A DNA stretch of 64,000 bases from Loxodes magnus (lineage: Eukaryota > Ciliophora > Karyorelictea > Loxodida > Loxodidae), in assembly GCA_946699065.1 (NCBI GenBank), contig CAMPDV010000107.1, positions 186,001 to 250,000 on the forward strand, in the 5' to 3' direction. Under the pieces are notes generated by a model. That model saw nothing but the letters and a program-made list of their open reading frames with translations, had not been told where the DNA came from and did not search any database. Below are positions 25,341 through 38,190 of this stretch, piece by piece (the first letter of the stretch is position 1; every line of letters begins with the position of its first letter). The position numbers and the translations under genes were made by a program.

Positions 25341-26929
25341 ATCAGTTTGACTGAAATAGAATTTAAGTAAATTAAAATAGGTGTGACTGAAATGGAATTT
25401 TAAGTAAATTAAAATAAGTTTGACTGAAATAGAATTTTAAGTAAATTAAAATTAGTTTGACTGAAATAGAATTTTAAGTAAATTAAAATAAGTTTGACTG
25501 AAATAGAATTTTTAGAAAATTAAAATAAGTGTGACTGAAATAAAATTTTAAGTAAATTAAAAAAAGTATGACTGAAATAAAATTTTAAGTAAATTAAAAT
25601 CAGTTTGACTGAAATAGAATTTAAGTAAATTAAAATAAGTGTGACTGAAATAGAATTTTAAGTAAATTAAAATAAGTGTGACTGAAATAGAATTTTAAGT
25701 AAATTAAAATAAGTTTGACTGAAATAGAATTTTAAGTAAATTAAAATAAGTTTGACTGAAATAGAATTTTAAGTAAATTAAAATAAGTGTGACTGAAATA
25801 GAATTTCAAGTAAATTAAAATCAGTGTGACTGAAATAGAATTTTGAGTAAATTAAAATAAGTTTGACTGAAATAGAATTTAAGTAAATTAAAATAAGTTT
25901 GACTGAATTAGAATTTTAAGTAAATTAAAATAAGTTTGACTGAAATAGAATTTTAAGTAAATTAAAATAAGTTTGACTGAAATAGAATTTTAAGTAAATT
26001 AAAATAAGTGTGACTGAAATAGAATTTTGAGTAAATTAAAATAAGTTTGACTGAATTAGAATTTTAAGTAAATTAAATAAGTTTGATAGAAATAGAATTT
26101 ACGGTAAATTAAAATAAGTATGATAGAAATAGAATTTTAAGTAAATTAAAATAAGTGTGACAGAAAAAGAATTTTAAGTAAATTATAATAAGTTTGATAG
26201 AAATAGAATTTTGAGTAAATTAAAATAAGTTTGACTGAAGACGAATTTAAAGTAAATTAAAATAAGTTTGACTGAAATAGAATTTTAAGTAAATTAAAAT
26301 AAGTTTGACTGAAATAGAATTTTAAGTAAATTAAAATAAGTTTGACTGAAATAGAATTTAAGTAAATTAAAATAGGTGTGACTGAAATGGAATTTTAAGT
26401 AAATTAAAATAAGTGTGACTGAAATAGAATTTTAAGTAAATTAAAATAAGTGTGACTGAAATGGAATTTTAAGTAAATTAAAATAAGTGTGACTGAAATA
26501 GAATTTCAAGTAAATTAAAATAAGTTTGACTGAAATAGAATTTTAAGTAAATTAAAATAAGTTTGACTGAAATAGAATTTTAAGTTAATTAAAATAAGTT
26601 TGACTGAAATAGAATTTTAAGTAAATTAAAAAAAGTTTGACTGAAATAGAATTTTAAGTAAATTAAAATAAGTTTGACTGAAATAGAATTTTAAGTAAAT
26701 TAAAAAAAGTATGACTGAAATAGAATTTTAAGTAAATTAAAATTAGTTTGACTGAAATAGAATTTTAAGTAAATTAAAATAAGTTTGACTGAAATAGAAT
26801 TTTAAGTAAATTAAAATAAGTGTGACTGAAATAGAATTTTGAGTAAATTAAAATAAGTTTGACTGAATTAGAATTTTAAGTAAATTAAAATAAGTGTGAC
26901 TGAAATAGAATTTCAAGTAAATTAAAATA

Positions 26930-27475
26930 AGTTTGACTGAAATAGAATTTTAAGTAAATTAAAATAAGTGTGACAGAAAAAGAATTTAAAGTAAATTAAA
27001 ATAAGTTTGACTGAAATAGAATTTTAAGTAAATTAAAATAAGTATGACTGAAATAGAATTTTAAGTAAATTAAAATTAGTTTGACTGAAATAGAATTTTG
27101 AGTAAATTAAAATTAGTTTGACTGAAATTGAATTTTAAGTAAATTAAAATCAGTTTGACTAAAATAGAATTTTAAGTAAATTAAAATAAGTGTGACTGAA
27201 ATAGAATTTTAAGTAAATTAAAATAAGTGTGACAGAAAAAGAATTTAAAGTAAATTAAAATAAGTTTGACTGAAATAGAATTTTAAGTAAATTAAAATAA
27301 GTATGACTGAAATAGAATTTTAAGTAAATTAAAATAAGTATGACTGAAATAGAATTTTAAGTAAATTAAAATTAGTTTGACTGAAATAGAATTTTGAGTA
27401 AATTAAAATTAGTTTGACTGAAATTGAATTTTAAGTAAATTAAAATCAGTTTGACTAAAATAGAATTTTAAGTAA
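26930..27475 (+). repeat. Local 7-8-mer duplication
   Basis: gtgtgacagaaaaag + tttaaag occurs at 26972 and 27231 (259 bp = 7 x 37). Each is followed by gtatgactg, tagtttg + ttttgag, gaaattgaa and gactaaaatag. The last landmark lies at 27151 and 27446, 295 bp apart, so the second copy has gained a gtatgactg monomer and lost one base. The second copy ends in an aberrant ttaagtaattacaaataag junction near 27470, where the normal aaattaaaat is disrupted. Confidence 0.75.
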
Positions 27476-29477
27476 TTACAAATAAGTTTGACTGAAATAG
27501 AATTTTAAGTAAATTAAAATTAGTTTGACTGAAATAGAATTTTTAGAAAATTAAAATAAGTTTGAATGAAATAGAATTTAAAGTAAATTAAAATAAGTTT
27601 GACTGAAATAGAATTTTAAGTAAATTAAAATAAGTTTGACTGAAATCGAAATTTAAGTAAATTAAAATAAGTGTGACTGAAATAGAATTTTTAGAAAATT
27701 AAAATAAGTTTGACTGAATTAGAATTTTAAGTAAATTAAAATCAGTTTGACTGAAATAGAATTTAAGTAAATTAAAATAAGTTTGACTGAATTAGAATTT
27801 TAAGTAAATTAAAATAAGTGTGACTGAAATAGAATTTTAAGTAAATTAAAATAAGTTTTATAGAAATTGAATTTTAAGTAAAATAAAATAAGTTTGACTG
27901 AAATAGAATTTTAAGTAAATTAAAATAAGTATGACTGAAATAAAATTTTAAGTAAATTAAAATCAGTTTGACTGAATTAGAATTTTAAGTTAATTAAAAT
28001 AAGTTTGACTGAAATAGAATTTTAAGTAAATTAAAATAAGTTTGACTGAAATAGAATTTTTAGAAAATTAAAATAAGTGTGACTGAAATAGAATTTTGAG
28101 AAATTAAAATAAGTTTGACTGAAATAGAATTTTAAGTAAATTAAAATAAGTTTGACTGAAATAGAATTTAAAGTAAATTAAAATAAGTTTGACTGAAATA
28201 GAATTTCAAGTAAATTAAAATAAGTTTGACTGAAATAGAAATCTAAGTAAATTAAAATCAGTTTGACTGAATACGAATTTAAAGTAAATTAAAATAAGTT
28301 TGACTGAAATAGAATTTTAAGTAAATTAAAATAAGTTTGACTGAAATAGAATTTTAAGTAAATTAAAATAAGTGTGACTGAAATAGAATTTAAGTAAATT
28401 AAAATAGGTGGGACTGAAATGGAATTTTAAGTAAATTAAAATAAGTGTGACTGAAATAGAATTTTAAGTAAATTAAAATTAGTTTGACTGAAATAGAATT
28501 TGAAGTAAATTAAATAAGTTTGATAGAAATTGAATTTTAAGTTAATTAAAATAAGTGTGACTGAAATAGAATTTTAAGTAAATTAAAATAAGTGTGACAG
28601 AAAAAGAATTTAAAGTAAATTAAAATAAGTATGATAGAAATAGAATTTTGAGTAAATTAAAATTAGTTTGACTGAAATAGAATTTTAAGTAAATTAAAAT
28701 AAGTGTGACTGAAATAGAATTTTAAGTAAATTAAAATAAGTTTGACTGAAATAGAATTTTAAGTAAATTAAAATAAGTTTGACTGAAATTGAATTTTAAG
28801 TAAATTAAAATCAGTTTGACTGAAATAGAATTTTAAGTAAATTAAAATAAGTTTGACTGAAATAGAATTTTAAGTAAATTAAAATAAGTTTGACTGAAAT
28901 AGAATTTTAAGTAAATTAAAATAAGTTTGACTGAAATAGAATTTTTAGAAAATTAAAATAAGTTTGAATGAAATAGAATTTTAAGTTAATTAAAATAAGT
29001 TTGACTGAAATAGAATTTTAAGTAAATTAAAATAAGTTTGACTGAAATAGAATTTTAAGTAAATTAAAATAAGTTTGACTGAAATAGAATTTTTAGAAAA
29101 TTAAAATAAGTGTGACTGAAATAGAATTTTAAGTAAATTAAAAAAAGTGTGACTGAAATAGAATTTTAAGTAAATTAAAAAAAGTTTGACTGAAATAGAA
29201 TTTTGAGTAAATTAAAATAAGTTTGACTGAAATAGAAATTTAAGTAAATTATAATCAGTTTGACTGAAATAGAATTTTTAGTAAATTAAAATTAGTTTGA
29301 CTGAAATAGAATTTTTAGTAAATTAAAATTAGTTTGACTGAAATAGAATTTTAAGTAAATTAAAATAGGTGTGACTGAAATAGAATTTTTAGAAAATTAA
29401 AATAAGTTTGAATGAAATAGAATTTTAAGTAAATTAAAATAAGTTTGACTGAAATAGAATTTTAAGTAAATTAAAAT

Positions 29478-30990
29478 CAGTTTGACTGAAATAGAATTTT
29501 AAGTAAATTAAAATAAGTTTGACTGAAATAGAATTTTAAGTAAATTAAAATAAGTTTGACTGAAATAGAATTTTAAGTAAATTAAAATAAGTGTGACTGA
29601 AATAGAATTTTAAGTAAATTAAAATAAGTGTGACTGAAATAGAATTTTGAGTAAATTAAAATAAGTTTGACTGAAATAGAATTTAAGTAAATTAAAATAA
29701 GTATGACTGAAATAGAATTTTAAGTAAATTAAAAAAAGTTTGACTGAAATAAAATTTTAAGTAAATTAAAATCAGTTTCACTGAATTAGAATTTTAAGTA
29801 AATTAAAATAAGTGTGACTGAAATAGAATTTCAAGTAAATTAAATAAGTTTGATAGAAATAGAATTTACAGTAAATTAAAATAAGTATGATAGAAATAGA
29901 ATTTTTAGAAAATTAAAATAAGTTTGAATGAAATAGAATTTAAAGTAAATTAAAATAAGTTTGACTGAAATTGAATTTTAAGTAAATTAAAATAAGTTTG
30001 ACTGAAATAGAATTTTAAGTAAATTAAAATAAGTGTGACTGAAATAGAATTTTAAGTAAATTAAAATAAGTATGACTGAAATAAAATTTTAAGTAAATTA
30101 AAATCAGTTTGACTGAATTAGAATTTTAAGTAAATTAAAATAAGTTTGACTGAAATAGAATTTTAAGTAAATTAAAATAAGTTTGACTGAAATAGAATTT
30201 TAAGTAAATTAAAATAAGTTTGACTGAAATAGAATTTTAAGTAAATTAAAATAAGTTTGACTGAAATAGAATTTTAAGTAAATTAAAATAAGTATGATAG
30301 AAATAGAATTTTAAGTAAATTAAAATAAGTGTGACAGAAAAAGAATTTTAAGTAAATTATAATAAGTTTGACTGAAATAGAATTTTAAGTAAATTAAAAT
30401 AAGTTTGACTGAAATAGAATTTTTAGAAAATTAAAATAAGTTTGAATGAAATAGAATTTAAAGTAAATTAAAAAAAGTTTGACTGAAATAGAATTTTAAG
30501 TAAATTAAAATCAGTTTGACTGAATTAGAATTTTAAGTAAATTAAAATAAGTTTGACTGAAATAGAATTTTAAGTAAATTAAAATAAGTTTGACTGAAAT
30601 AGAATTTTAAGTAAATTAAAATCAGTATGACTGAAATAGAATTTTGAGTAAATTAAAATAAGTTTGACTGAAATAGAATTTTAAGAAAATTAAAATAAGT
30701 TGACTGAAATAGAATTTTTAGAAAATTAAAATAAGTGTGACTGAAATAGAATTTTGAGTAAATTAAAATAAGTTTGACTGAATTAGAATTTTAAGTAAAT
30801 TAAAATAAGTGTGACTGAAATAGAATTTCAAGTAAATTAAAATAAGTTTGACTGAAATAGAATTTTAAGTTAATTAAAATAAGTTTGACTGAAATAGAAT
30901 TTTAAGTAAATTAAAATAAGTGTGACTGAAATAGAATTTCAAGTAAATTAAAATCAGTTTGACTGAAATTGAATTTTAAGTAAATTAAAA
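29478..30990 (+). repeat. 1.5-kb block, copy 1 of the 4,469-bp offset pair
   Basis: It contains a 36-bp monomer, gtatgactg, gaaataaaa, gtttcactgaattag (29776), a 36-bp aaattaaataag monomer, gaatttacag (29868), gtatgatag + tttttag, gtatgactg + gaaataaaa, gtgtgacagaaaaag, cagtatgactg (30623) and two tttcaag monomers. The same order recurs 4,468-4,469 bp downstream. Patches differ without changing length. Confidence 0.84.
30586..30806 (+). repeat. Six-monomer block repeated at 32617-32837
   Basis: The series cagtatgactg + ttttgag, ttttaagaaaatt, the 36-bp aagttgactg + tttttag monomer, gtgtg + ttttgag and gaattag occurs here and 2,031 bp downstream (cagtatg at 30623 and 32654). The partner at 32617-32837 lies between the two 1.5-kb copies, showing that blocks of different offsets are interleaved. 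Confidence 0.75.
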
Positions 30991-31069
30991 TAAGTGTGAC
31001 TGAAATAGAATTTTAAGTAAATTAAAATAAGTTTGACTGAAATAGAATTTTTAGAAAATTAAAATAAGT

Positions 31070-31385
31070 GTGACTGAAATAAAATTTTAAGTAAATTAAA
31101 ATAAGTGTGACTGAAATAGAATTTTAAGTAAATTAAAATAAGTTTGACTGAAATAAAATTTTAAGTAAATTAAAATAAGTTTGACTGAAATAGAATTTTT
31201 AGAAAATTAAAATAAGTTTGAATGAAATAGAATTTTAAGTAAATTAAAATAAGTTTGACTGAAATAGAATTTAAAGTAAATTAAAATAAGTGTGACTGAA
31301 ATAGAATTTTAAGTAAATTAAAAAAAGTATGACTGAAATAAAATTTTAAGTTAATTAAAAAAAGTTTGACTGAAATAGAATTTTA
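31070..31385 (+). repeat. About 315-bp block repeated at 33248-33565
   Basis: It contains gaaataaaa, tttttag, tttgaatg, tttaaag, gtgtg, aaaaaaagtatg + gaaataaaa and ttaattaaaaaaag. Landmarks at 31151/33329 and 31351/33529 both give an offset of 2,178 bp. Related aaaaaaagtatg + ttaattaaaaaaag pairs recur near 38440, 39437, 42870 and 47336. Confidence 0.76.
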
Positions 31386-32799
31386 AGTAAATTAAAATAA
31401 GTTTGACTGAAATAGAATTTTTAGAAAATTGAAATCAGTTTGACTGAAATAGAATTTTAAGTAAATTAAAATAAGTTTGACTGAAATAGAATTTTAAGTA
31501 AATTAAAATCAGTGTGACTGAAATAGAATTTTTAGAAAATTAAAATAAGTTTGAATGAAATAGAATTTTAAGTAAATTGAAATAAGTTTGACTGAAATTG
31601 AATTTTAAGTAAATTAAAATAAGTTTGACTGAAATAGAATTTTAAGTAAATTAAAATAAGTTTGACTGAAATAGAATTTTAAGTTAATTAAAATAAGTTT
31701 GACTGAATTAGAATTTTAAGTAAATTAAAATAAGTTTGACTGAAATAGAATTTTAAGTAAATTAAAATCAGTTTCACTGAATTAGAATTTTAAGTAAATT
31801 AAAATAAGTTTGACTGAAATAGAATTTTAAGTTAATTAAAATAAGTTTGACTGAAATAGAATTTTAAGTAAATTAAAATAAGTGTGACTGAAATAGAATT
31901 TTGAGTAAATTAAAATAAGTTTGACTGAAATAGAATTTAAGTAAATTAAAATAAGTTTGACTGAATTAGAATTTTAAGTAAATTAAAATAAGTGTGACTG
32001 AAATAGAATTTTAAGTAAATTAAAAAAAGTGTGACTGAAATAGCATTTTAAGCAAATTAAAAAAAGTTTGACTGAAATAGAATTTTAAGTAAATTGAAAT
32101 CAGTTGACTGAAATAGAATTTTAAGTAAATTAAAATAAGTGTGACTGAAATAGAATTTAAAGTAAATTAAAATAAGTTTGACTGAAATTGAATTTTAAGT
32201 AAATTAAAATCAGTTTGACTGAAATAGAATTTTAAGTAAATTAAAATAAGTTTGACTGAAATAGAATTTTAAGTAAATTATAATAAGTTTGACTGAAATA
32301 GAATTTTAAGTAAATTAAAATAAGTGTGACTGAAATAGAATTTTAAGTAAATTAAAATAAGTTTGACTGAAATAGAATTTTAAGTAAATTAAAATAAGTT
32401 GACTGAAATAGAATTTTTAGAAAATTAAAATAAGTGTGACTGAAATAGAATTTTGAGTAAATTAAAATAAGTTTGACTGAAATAGAATTTTAAGTAAATT
32501 AAAATAAGTTTGACTGAAATAGAATTTTAAGTAAATTAAAATAAGTTTGACTGAAATAGAATTTTAAGTAAATTAAAATAAGTTTGACTGAATTAGAATT
32601 TTAAGTAAATTAAAATAAGTTTGACTGAAATAGAATTTTAAGTAAATTAAAATCAGTATGACTGAAATAGAATTTTGAGTAAATTAAAATAAGTTTGACT
32701 GAAATAGAATTTTAAGAAAATTAAAATAAGTTGACTGAAATAGAATTTTTAGAAAATTAAAATAAGTGTGACTGAAATAGAATTTTGAGTAAATTAAAA

Positions 32800-33375
32800 T
32801 AAGTTTGACTGAATTAGAATTTTAAGTAAATTAAAATCAGTTTGACTGAAATAGAATTTTAAGTAAATTAAAAAAAGTATGACTGAAATAGAATTTTAAG
32901 TAAATTAAAATAAGTTTGACTGAAATAGAATTTTAAGTAAATTAAAATAAGTTTGACTGAAATTGAATTTTTAGAAAATTAAAATAAGTTTGACTGAAAT
33001 AGAATTTTAAGTAAATTAAAATAAGTTTGACTGAAATAGAATTTTAAGTAAATTAAAATCAGTGTGACTGAAATAGAATTTTTAGAAAATTAAAATAAGT
33101 TTGAATGAAATAGAATTTAAGTAAATTAAAATAAGTTTGACTGAATTAGAATTTTAAGTAAATTAAAATAAGTGTGACTGAAATAGAATTTTAAGTAAAT
33201 TAAAAAAAGTTTGACTGAAATAGAATTTTAAGTAAATTGAAATCAGTTTGACTGAAATAGAATTTTAAGTAAATTAAAATAAGTGTGACTGAAATAAAAT
33301 TTTAAGTAAATTAAAATAAGTTTGACTGAAATAAAATTTTAAGTAAATTAAAATAAGTTTGACTGAAATAGAATT
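32800..33375 (+). repeat. About 575-bp block, copy 1 (partner 35755-36330)
   Basis: The order is gaattag, cagtttg, gtatgactg, an attgaa + tttttag monomer (32961), cagtgtg + tttttag, tttgaatg, gaattag, attgaaatcag, gtgtg + gaaataaaa and aagtttg + gaaataaaa. It is repeated 2,955 bp downstream (landmark 35916). The two copies part where this one continues into tttttag and the other into ttttaag. Confidence 0.78.
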
Positions 33376-33946
33376 TTTAGAAAATTAAAATAAGTTTGAA
33401 TGAAATAGAATTTTAAGTAAATTAAAATAAGTTTGACTGAAATAGAATTTAAAGTAAATTAAAATAAGTGTGACTGAAATAGAATTTTAAGTAAATTAAA
33501 AAAAGTATGACTGAAATAAAATTTTAAGTTAATTAAAAAAAGTTTGACTGAAATAGAATTTTAAGTAAATTGAAATCAGTTTGACTGAAATAGAATTTTA
33601 AGTAAATTAAAATAAGTGTGACTGAAATAGAATTTTAAGTAAATTAAAATAAGTTTGACTGAAATAGAATTTTAAGTAAATTAAAATCAGTGTGACTGAA
33701 ATAGAATTTTTAGAAAATTAAAATAAGTTTGAATGAAATAGAATTTTAAGTAAATTGAAATAAGTTTGACTGAAATAGAATTTTAAGTAAATTAAAATCA
33801 GTGTGACTGAAATAGAATTTTTAGAAAATTAAAATAAGTTTGAATGAAATAGAATTTTAAGTTAATTAAAATAAGTTTGACTGAATTAGAATTTTAAGTA
33901 AATTAAAATAAGTTTGACTGAAATAGAATTTTTAGAAAATTGAAAT

Positions 33947-35459
33947 CAGTTTGACTGAAATAGAATTTTAAGTAAATTAAAATAAGTTTGACTGAAATAG
34001 AATTTTAAGTAAATTAAAATCAGTTTGACTGAAATAGAATTTTAAGTAAATTAAAATAAGTGTGACTGAAATAGAATTTTAAGTAAATTAAAAAAAGTGT
34101 GACTGAAATAGAATTTTGAGTAAATTAAAATAAGTTTGACTGAAATAGAATTTAAGTAAATTAAAATAAGTATGACTGAAATAGAATTTTAAGTAAATTA
34201 AAATAAGTTTGACTGAAATAAAATTTTAAGTAAATTAAAATCAGTTTCACTGAATTAGAATTTTAAGTAAATTAAAATAAGTGTGACTGAAATAGAATTT
34301 CAAGTAAATTAAATAAGTTTGATAGAAATAGAATTTACAGTAAATTAAAATAAGTATGATAGAAATAGAATTTTTAGAAAATTAAAATAAGTTTGAATGA
34401 AATAGAATTTAAAGTAAATTAAAATAAGTTTGACTGAAATTGAATTTTAAGTAAATTAAAATAAGTTTGACTGAAATAGAATTTTAAGTAAATTAAAATA
34501 AGTGTGACTGAAATAGAATTTTAAGTAAATTAAAATAAGTATGACTGAAATAAAATTTTAAGTAAATTAAAATCAGTTTGACTGAATTAGAATTTTAAGT
34601 AAATTAAAATAAGTTTGACTGAAATAGAATTTTAAGTAAATTAAAATAAGTTTGACTGAAATAGAATTTTAAGTAAATTAAAATAAGTTTGACTGAAATA
34701 GAATTTCAAGTAAATTAAATAAGTTTGATAGAAATAGAATTTACGGTAAATTAAAATAAGTATGATAGAAATAGAATTTTAAGTTAATTAAAATAAGTTT
34801 GACAGAAAAAAAATTTTAAGTAAATTATAATAAGTTTGACTGAAATAGAATTTTAAGTAAATTAAAATAAGTTTGACTGAAATAGAATTTTTAGAAAATT
34901 AAAATAAGTTTGAATGAAATAGAATTTAAAGTAAATTAAAATAAGTTTGACTGAAATAGAATTTTAAGTTAATTAAAATCAGTTTGACTGAATTAGAATT
35001 TTAATTAAATTAAAATAAGTTTGACTGAAATAGAATTTTAAGTAAATTAAAATAAGTTTGACTGAAATAGAATTTTAAGTAAATTAAAATCAGTATGACT
35101 GAAATAGAATTTTGAGTAAATTAAAATAAGTTTGACTGAAATAGAATTTTAAGAAAATTAAAATCTGTGTGACTGAAATAGAATTTTAAGTAAATTAAAA
35201 TAAGTTTGACTGAAATAGAATTTTGAGTAAATTAAAATAAGTTTGACTGAATTAGAATTTTAAGTAAATTAAAATAAGTGTGACTGAAATAGAATTTCAA
35301 GTAAATTAAAATAAGTTTGACTGAAATAGAATTTTAAGTTAATTAAAATAAGTTTGACTGAAATAGAATTTTAAGTAAATTAAAATAAGTGTGACTGAAA
35401 TAGAATTTCAAGTAAATTAAAATCAGTTTGACTGAAATTGAATTTTAAGTAAATTAAAA
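33947..35459 (+). repeat. 1.5-kb block, copy 2 of the 4,469-bp offset pair
   Basis: Landmarks are gtttcac at 34245, gaatttacag at 34337, cagtatg at 35091 and tttcaag at 35298, all 4,468-4,469 bp after copy 1. Around 34700-34800 it carries tttcaag, a 36-bp tttgatag monomer and gaatttacgg, where copy 1 has plain monomers. Around 35165 it has a tctgtgtg monomer where copy 1 has aagttgactg + tttttag. These look like local replacements. Confidence 0.84.
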
Positions 35460-35754
35460 TAAGTTTGACTGAAATAGAATTTTAAGTAAATTAAAATCAG
35501 TTTGACTGAATTAGAATTTTAAGTAAATTAAAATAAGTTTGACTGAAATAGAATTTTAAGTAAATTAAAATCAGTTTGACTGAAATAGAATTTTAAGTAA
35601 ATTGAAATCAGTTTGACTGAAATAGAATTTTAAGTAAATTGAAATCAGTTTGACTGAAATAGAATTTTAAGTAAATTAAAATAAGTTGACTGAAATAGAA
35701 TTTTAAGTAAATTAAAATAAGTGTGACTGAAATAGAATTTTAAGTAAATTAAAA

Positions 35755-36330
35755 TAAGTTTGACTGAATTAGAATTTTAAGTAAATTAAAATCAGTTTGA
35801 CTGAAATAGAATTTTAAGTAAATTAAAATAAGTATGACTGAAATAGAATTTTAAGTAAATTAAAAAAAGTTTGACTGAAATAGAATTTTAAGTAAATTAA
35901 AATAAGTTTGACTGAAATTGAATTTTTAGAAAATTAAAATAAGTTTGACTGAAATAGAATTTTAAGTAAATTAAAATAAGTTTGACTGAAATAGAATTTT
36001 AAGTAAATTAAAATCAGTGTGACTGAAATAGAATTTTTAGAAAATTAAAATAAGTTTGAATGAAATAGAATTTAAGTAAATTAAAATAAGTTTGACTGAA
36101 TTAGAATTTTAAGTAAATTAAAATAAGTTTGACTGAAATAGAATTTTAAGTAAATTAAAATAAGTTTGACTGAAATAGAATTTTAAGTAAATTGAAATCA
36201 GTTTGACTGAAATAGAATTTTAAGTAAATTAAAATAAGTGTGACTGAAATAAAATTTTAAGTAAATTAAAATAAGTTTGACTGAAATAAAATTTTAAGTA
36301 AATTAAAATAAGTTTGACTGAAATAGAATT
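35755..36330 (+). repeat. About 575-bp block, copy 2 (partner 32800-33375)
   Basis: This has the same monomer order as 32800-33375, with the attgaa + tttttag monomer at 35916. It lies just after the second 1.5-kb copy, so the two duplication events overlap in the same neighbourhood. Confidence 0.78.
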
Positions 36331-36714
36331 TTAAGTAAATTAAAATAAGTGTGACTGAAATAGAATTTTGAGTAAATTAAAATAAGTTTGACTGAAATAG
36401 AATTTAAGTAAATTAAAATAAGTTTGACTGAAATTGAATTTTAAGTAAATTAAAATAAGTTTGACTGAAATAGAATTTTAAGTTAATTAAAATAAGTTTG
36501 ACTGAAATAGAATTTTAAGTAAATTAAAATAAGTGTGACTGAAATAGAATTTTGAGTAAATTAAAATAAGTTTGACTGAAATAGAATTTAAGTAAATTAA
36601 AATAAGTTTGACTGAATTAGAATTTTAAGTAAATTAAAATAAGTGTGACTGAAATAGAATTTTAAGTAAATTAAAAAAAGTGTGACTGAAATAGAATTTT
36701 AAGTAAATTGAAAT

Positions 36715-38190
36715 CAGTTGACTGAAATAGAATTTAAAGTAAATTAAAATAAGTGTGACTGAAATAGAATTTTGAGTAAATTAAAATAAGTTTGACTGAA
36801 ATAGAATTTAAGTAAATTAAAATAAGTATGACTGAAATAAAATTTTAAGTTAATTAAAAAAAGTTTGACTGAAATAGAATTTTAAGTAAATTGAAATCAG
36901 TTTGACTGAAATAGAATTTTAAGTAAATTAAAATAAGTGTGACTGAAATAGAATTTTAAGTAAATTAAAATAAGTTTGACTGAAATAGAATTTTAAGTAA
37001 ATTAAAATCAGTGTGACTGAAATAGAATTTTTAGAAAATTAAAATAAGTTTGAATGAAATAAAATTTAAAGTAAATTAAAATAAGTTTGACTGAAATTGA
37101 ATTTTATGTAAATTAAAATAAGTTTGACTGAAATAGAATTTTAAGTAAATTAAAATAAGTTTGACTGAAATAGAATTTTAAGTAAATTAAAATAAGTATG
37201 ATAGAAATAGAATTTTAAGTAAATTATAATCAGTTTGACTGAAATAGAATTTTTAGTAAATTAAAATAAGTATGATAGAATTAGAATTTTAAGTAAATTA
37301 AAATAAGTTTGACTGAATTAGAATTTTAAGTAAATTAAAATAAGTTTGACTGAAATAGAATTTTAAGTAAATTAAAATAAGTGTGACTGAAATAGAATTT
37401 TAAGTAAATTAAAATAAGTTTGACTGAAATAGAATTTTAAGTTAATTAAAATAAGTTTGACTGAAATAGAATTTTAAGTAAATTAAAATAAGTGTGACTG
37501 AAATAGAATTTTGAGTAAATTAAAATAAGTTTGACTGAAATAGAATTTAAGTAAATTAAAATAAGTTTGACTGAATTAGAATTTTAAGTAAATTAAAATA
37601 AGTGTGACAGAAATAGAATTTTAAGTAAATTAAAAAAAGTTTGACAGAAAAAAAATTTTAAGTAAATTATAATAAGTTTGACTGAAATAGAATTTTAAGT
37701 AAATTTAAAATCTGTGTGACTGAAATAGAATTTTAAGTAAATTATAATCAGTTTGACTGAAATAGAATTTTTAGTAAATTAAAATAAGTTTGACTGAAAT
37801 AGAATTTCAAGTAAATTAAAATAAGTGTGACTGAAATAGAATTTTGAGTAAATTAAAATAAGTTTGACTGAAATAGAATTTAAGTAAATTAAAATAAGTT
37901 TGACTGAATTAGAAATTTAAGTAAATTAAAATAAGTTTGACTGAAATAGAATTTTAAGTAAATTAAAATAAGTTTGACTGAAATAGAATTTTTAGAAAAT
38001 TAAAATAAGTTTGAATGAAATAGAATTTAAAGTAAATTAAAATAAGTTTGACTGAAATAGAAATTTAAGTAAATTATAATCAGTTTGACTGAAATAGAAT
38101 TTTTAGTAAATTAAAATAAGTTTGACTGAAATAGAATTTTTAGAAAATTAAAATAAGTTTGACTGAAATAGAATTTTGAGTAAATTAAAA
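36715..38190 (+). repeat. 1.48-kb block, copy 1 of the 2,587-bp offset pair
   Basis: Landmarks include ttaattaaaaaaag (36850), attgaaatcag, cagtgtg + tttttag, attataatcag (37231), gtatgatagaattag, ttaattaaaat, gtttgacagaaaaaaaa, the 38-bp aaatttaaaatctgtgtg monomer (37711) and a linked attataatcag + tttttag pair. All recur 2,587 bp downstream. Single-base differences include ttttatg near 37107 here and ttttaag in the partner. Confidence 0.87.

Larger units (their letters stand above)
17500..29199 (+). repeat. Array domain 2: GTTTCACTG and GAAGACGAAT variant families
   Basis: This domain is marked by monomers with gtttcactgaattag (from 17801, 19317 and 20576, then near 22092, 23425, 24608 and 24978) and by gaagacgaattt (18141, 19657, 20916, 22026 and 26237). 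From about 23.4 kb it also has monomers ending aagtaaaataaaatcag. CCG-type monomers almost disappear. The ggtgtgactgaaatggaatt variant first appears near 25393. All sequence between the duplicated blocks is still the same 37-bp satellite. Confidence 0.78.

Noticed and set aside
29221..29290. Bacterial promoter from TATAAT (attataat variant) and TTGACT
   Set aside because: TATAAT lies downstream of TTGACT in the same monomer but with about 21 bp between them instead of about 17, the -35 hexamer deviates, and the pair occurs dozens of times with no gene to drive. It is a by-product of the repeat.
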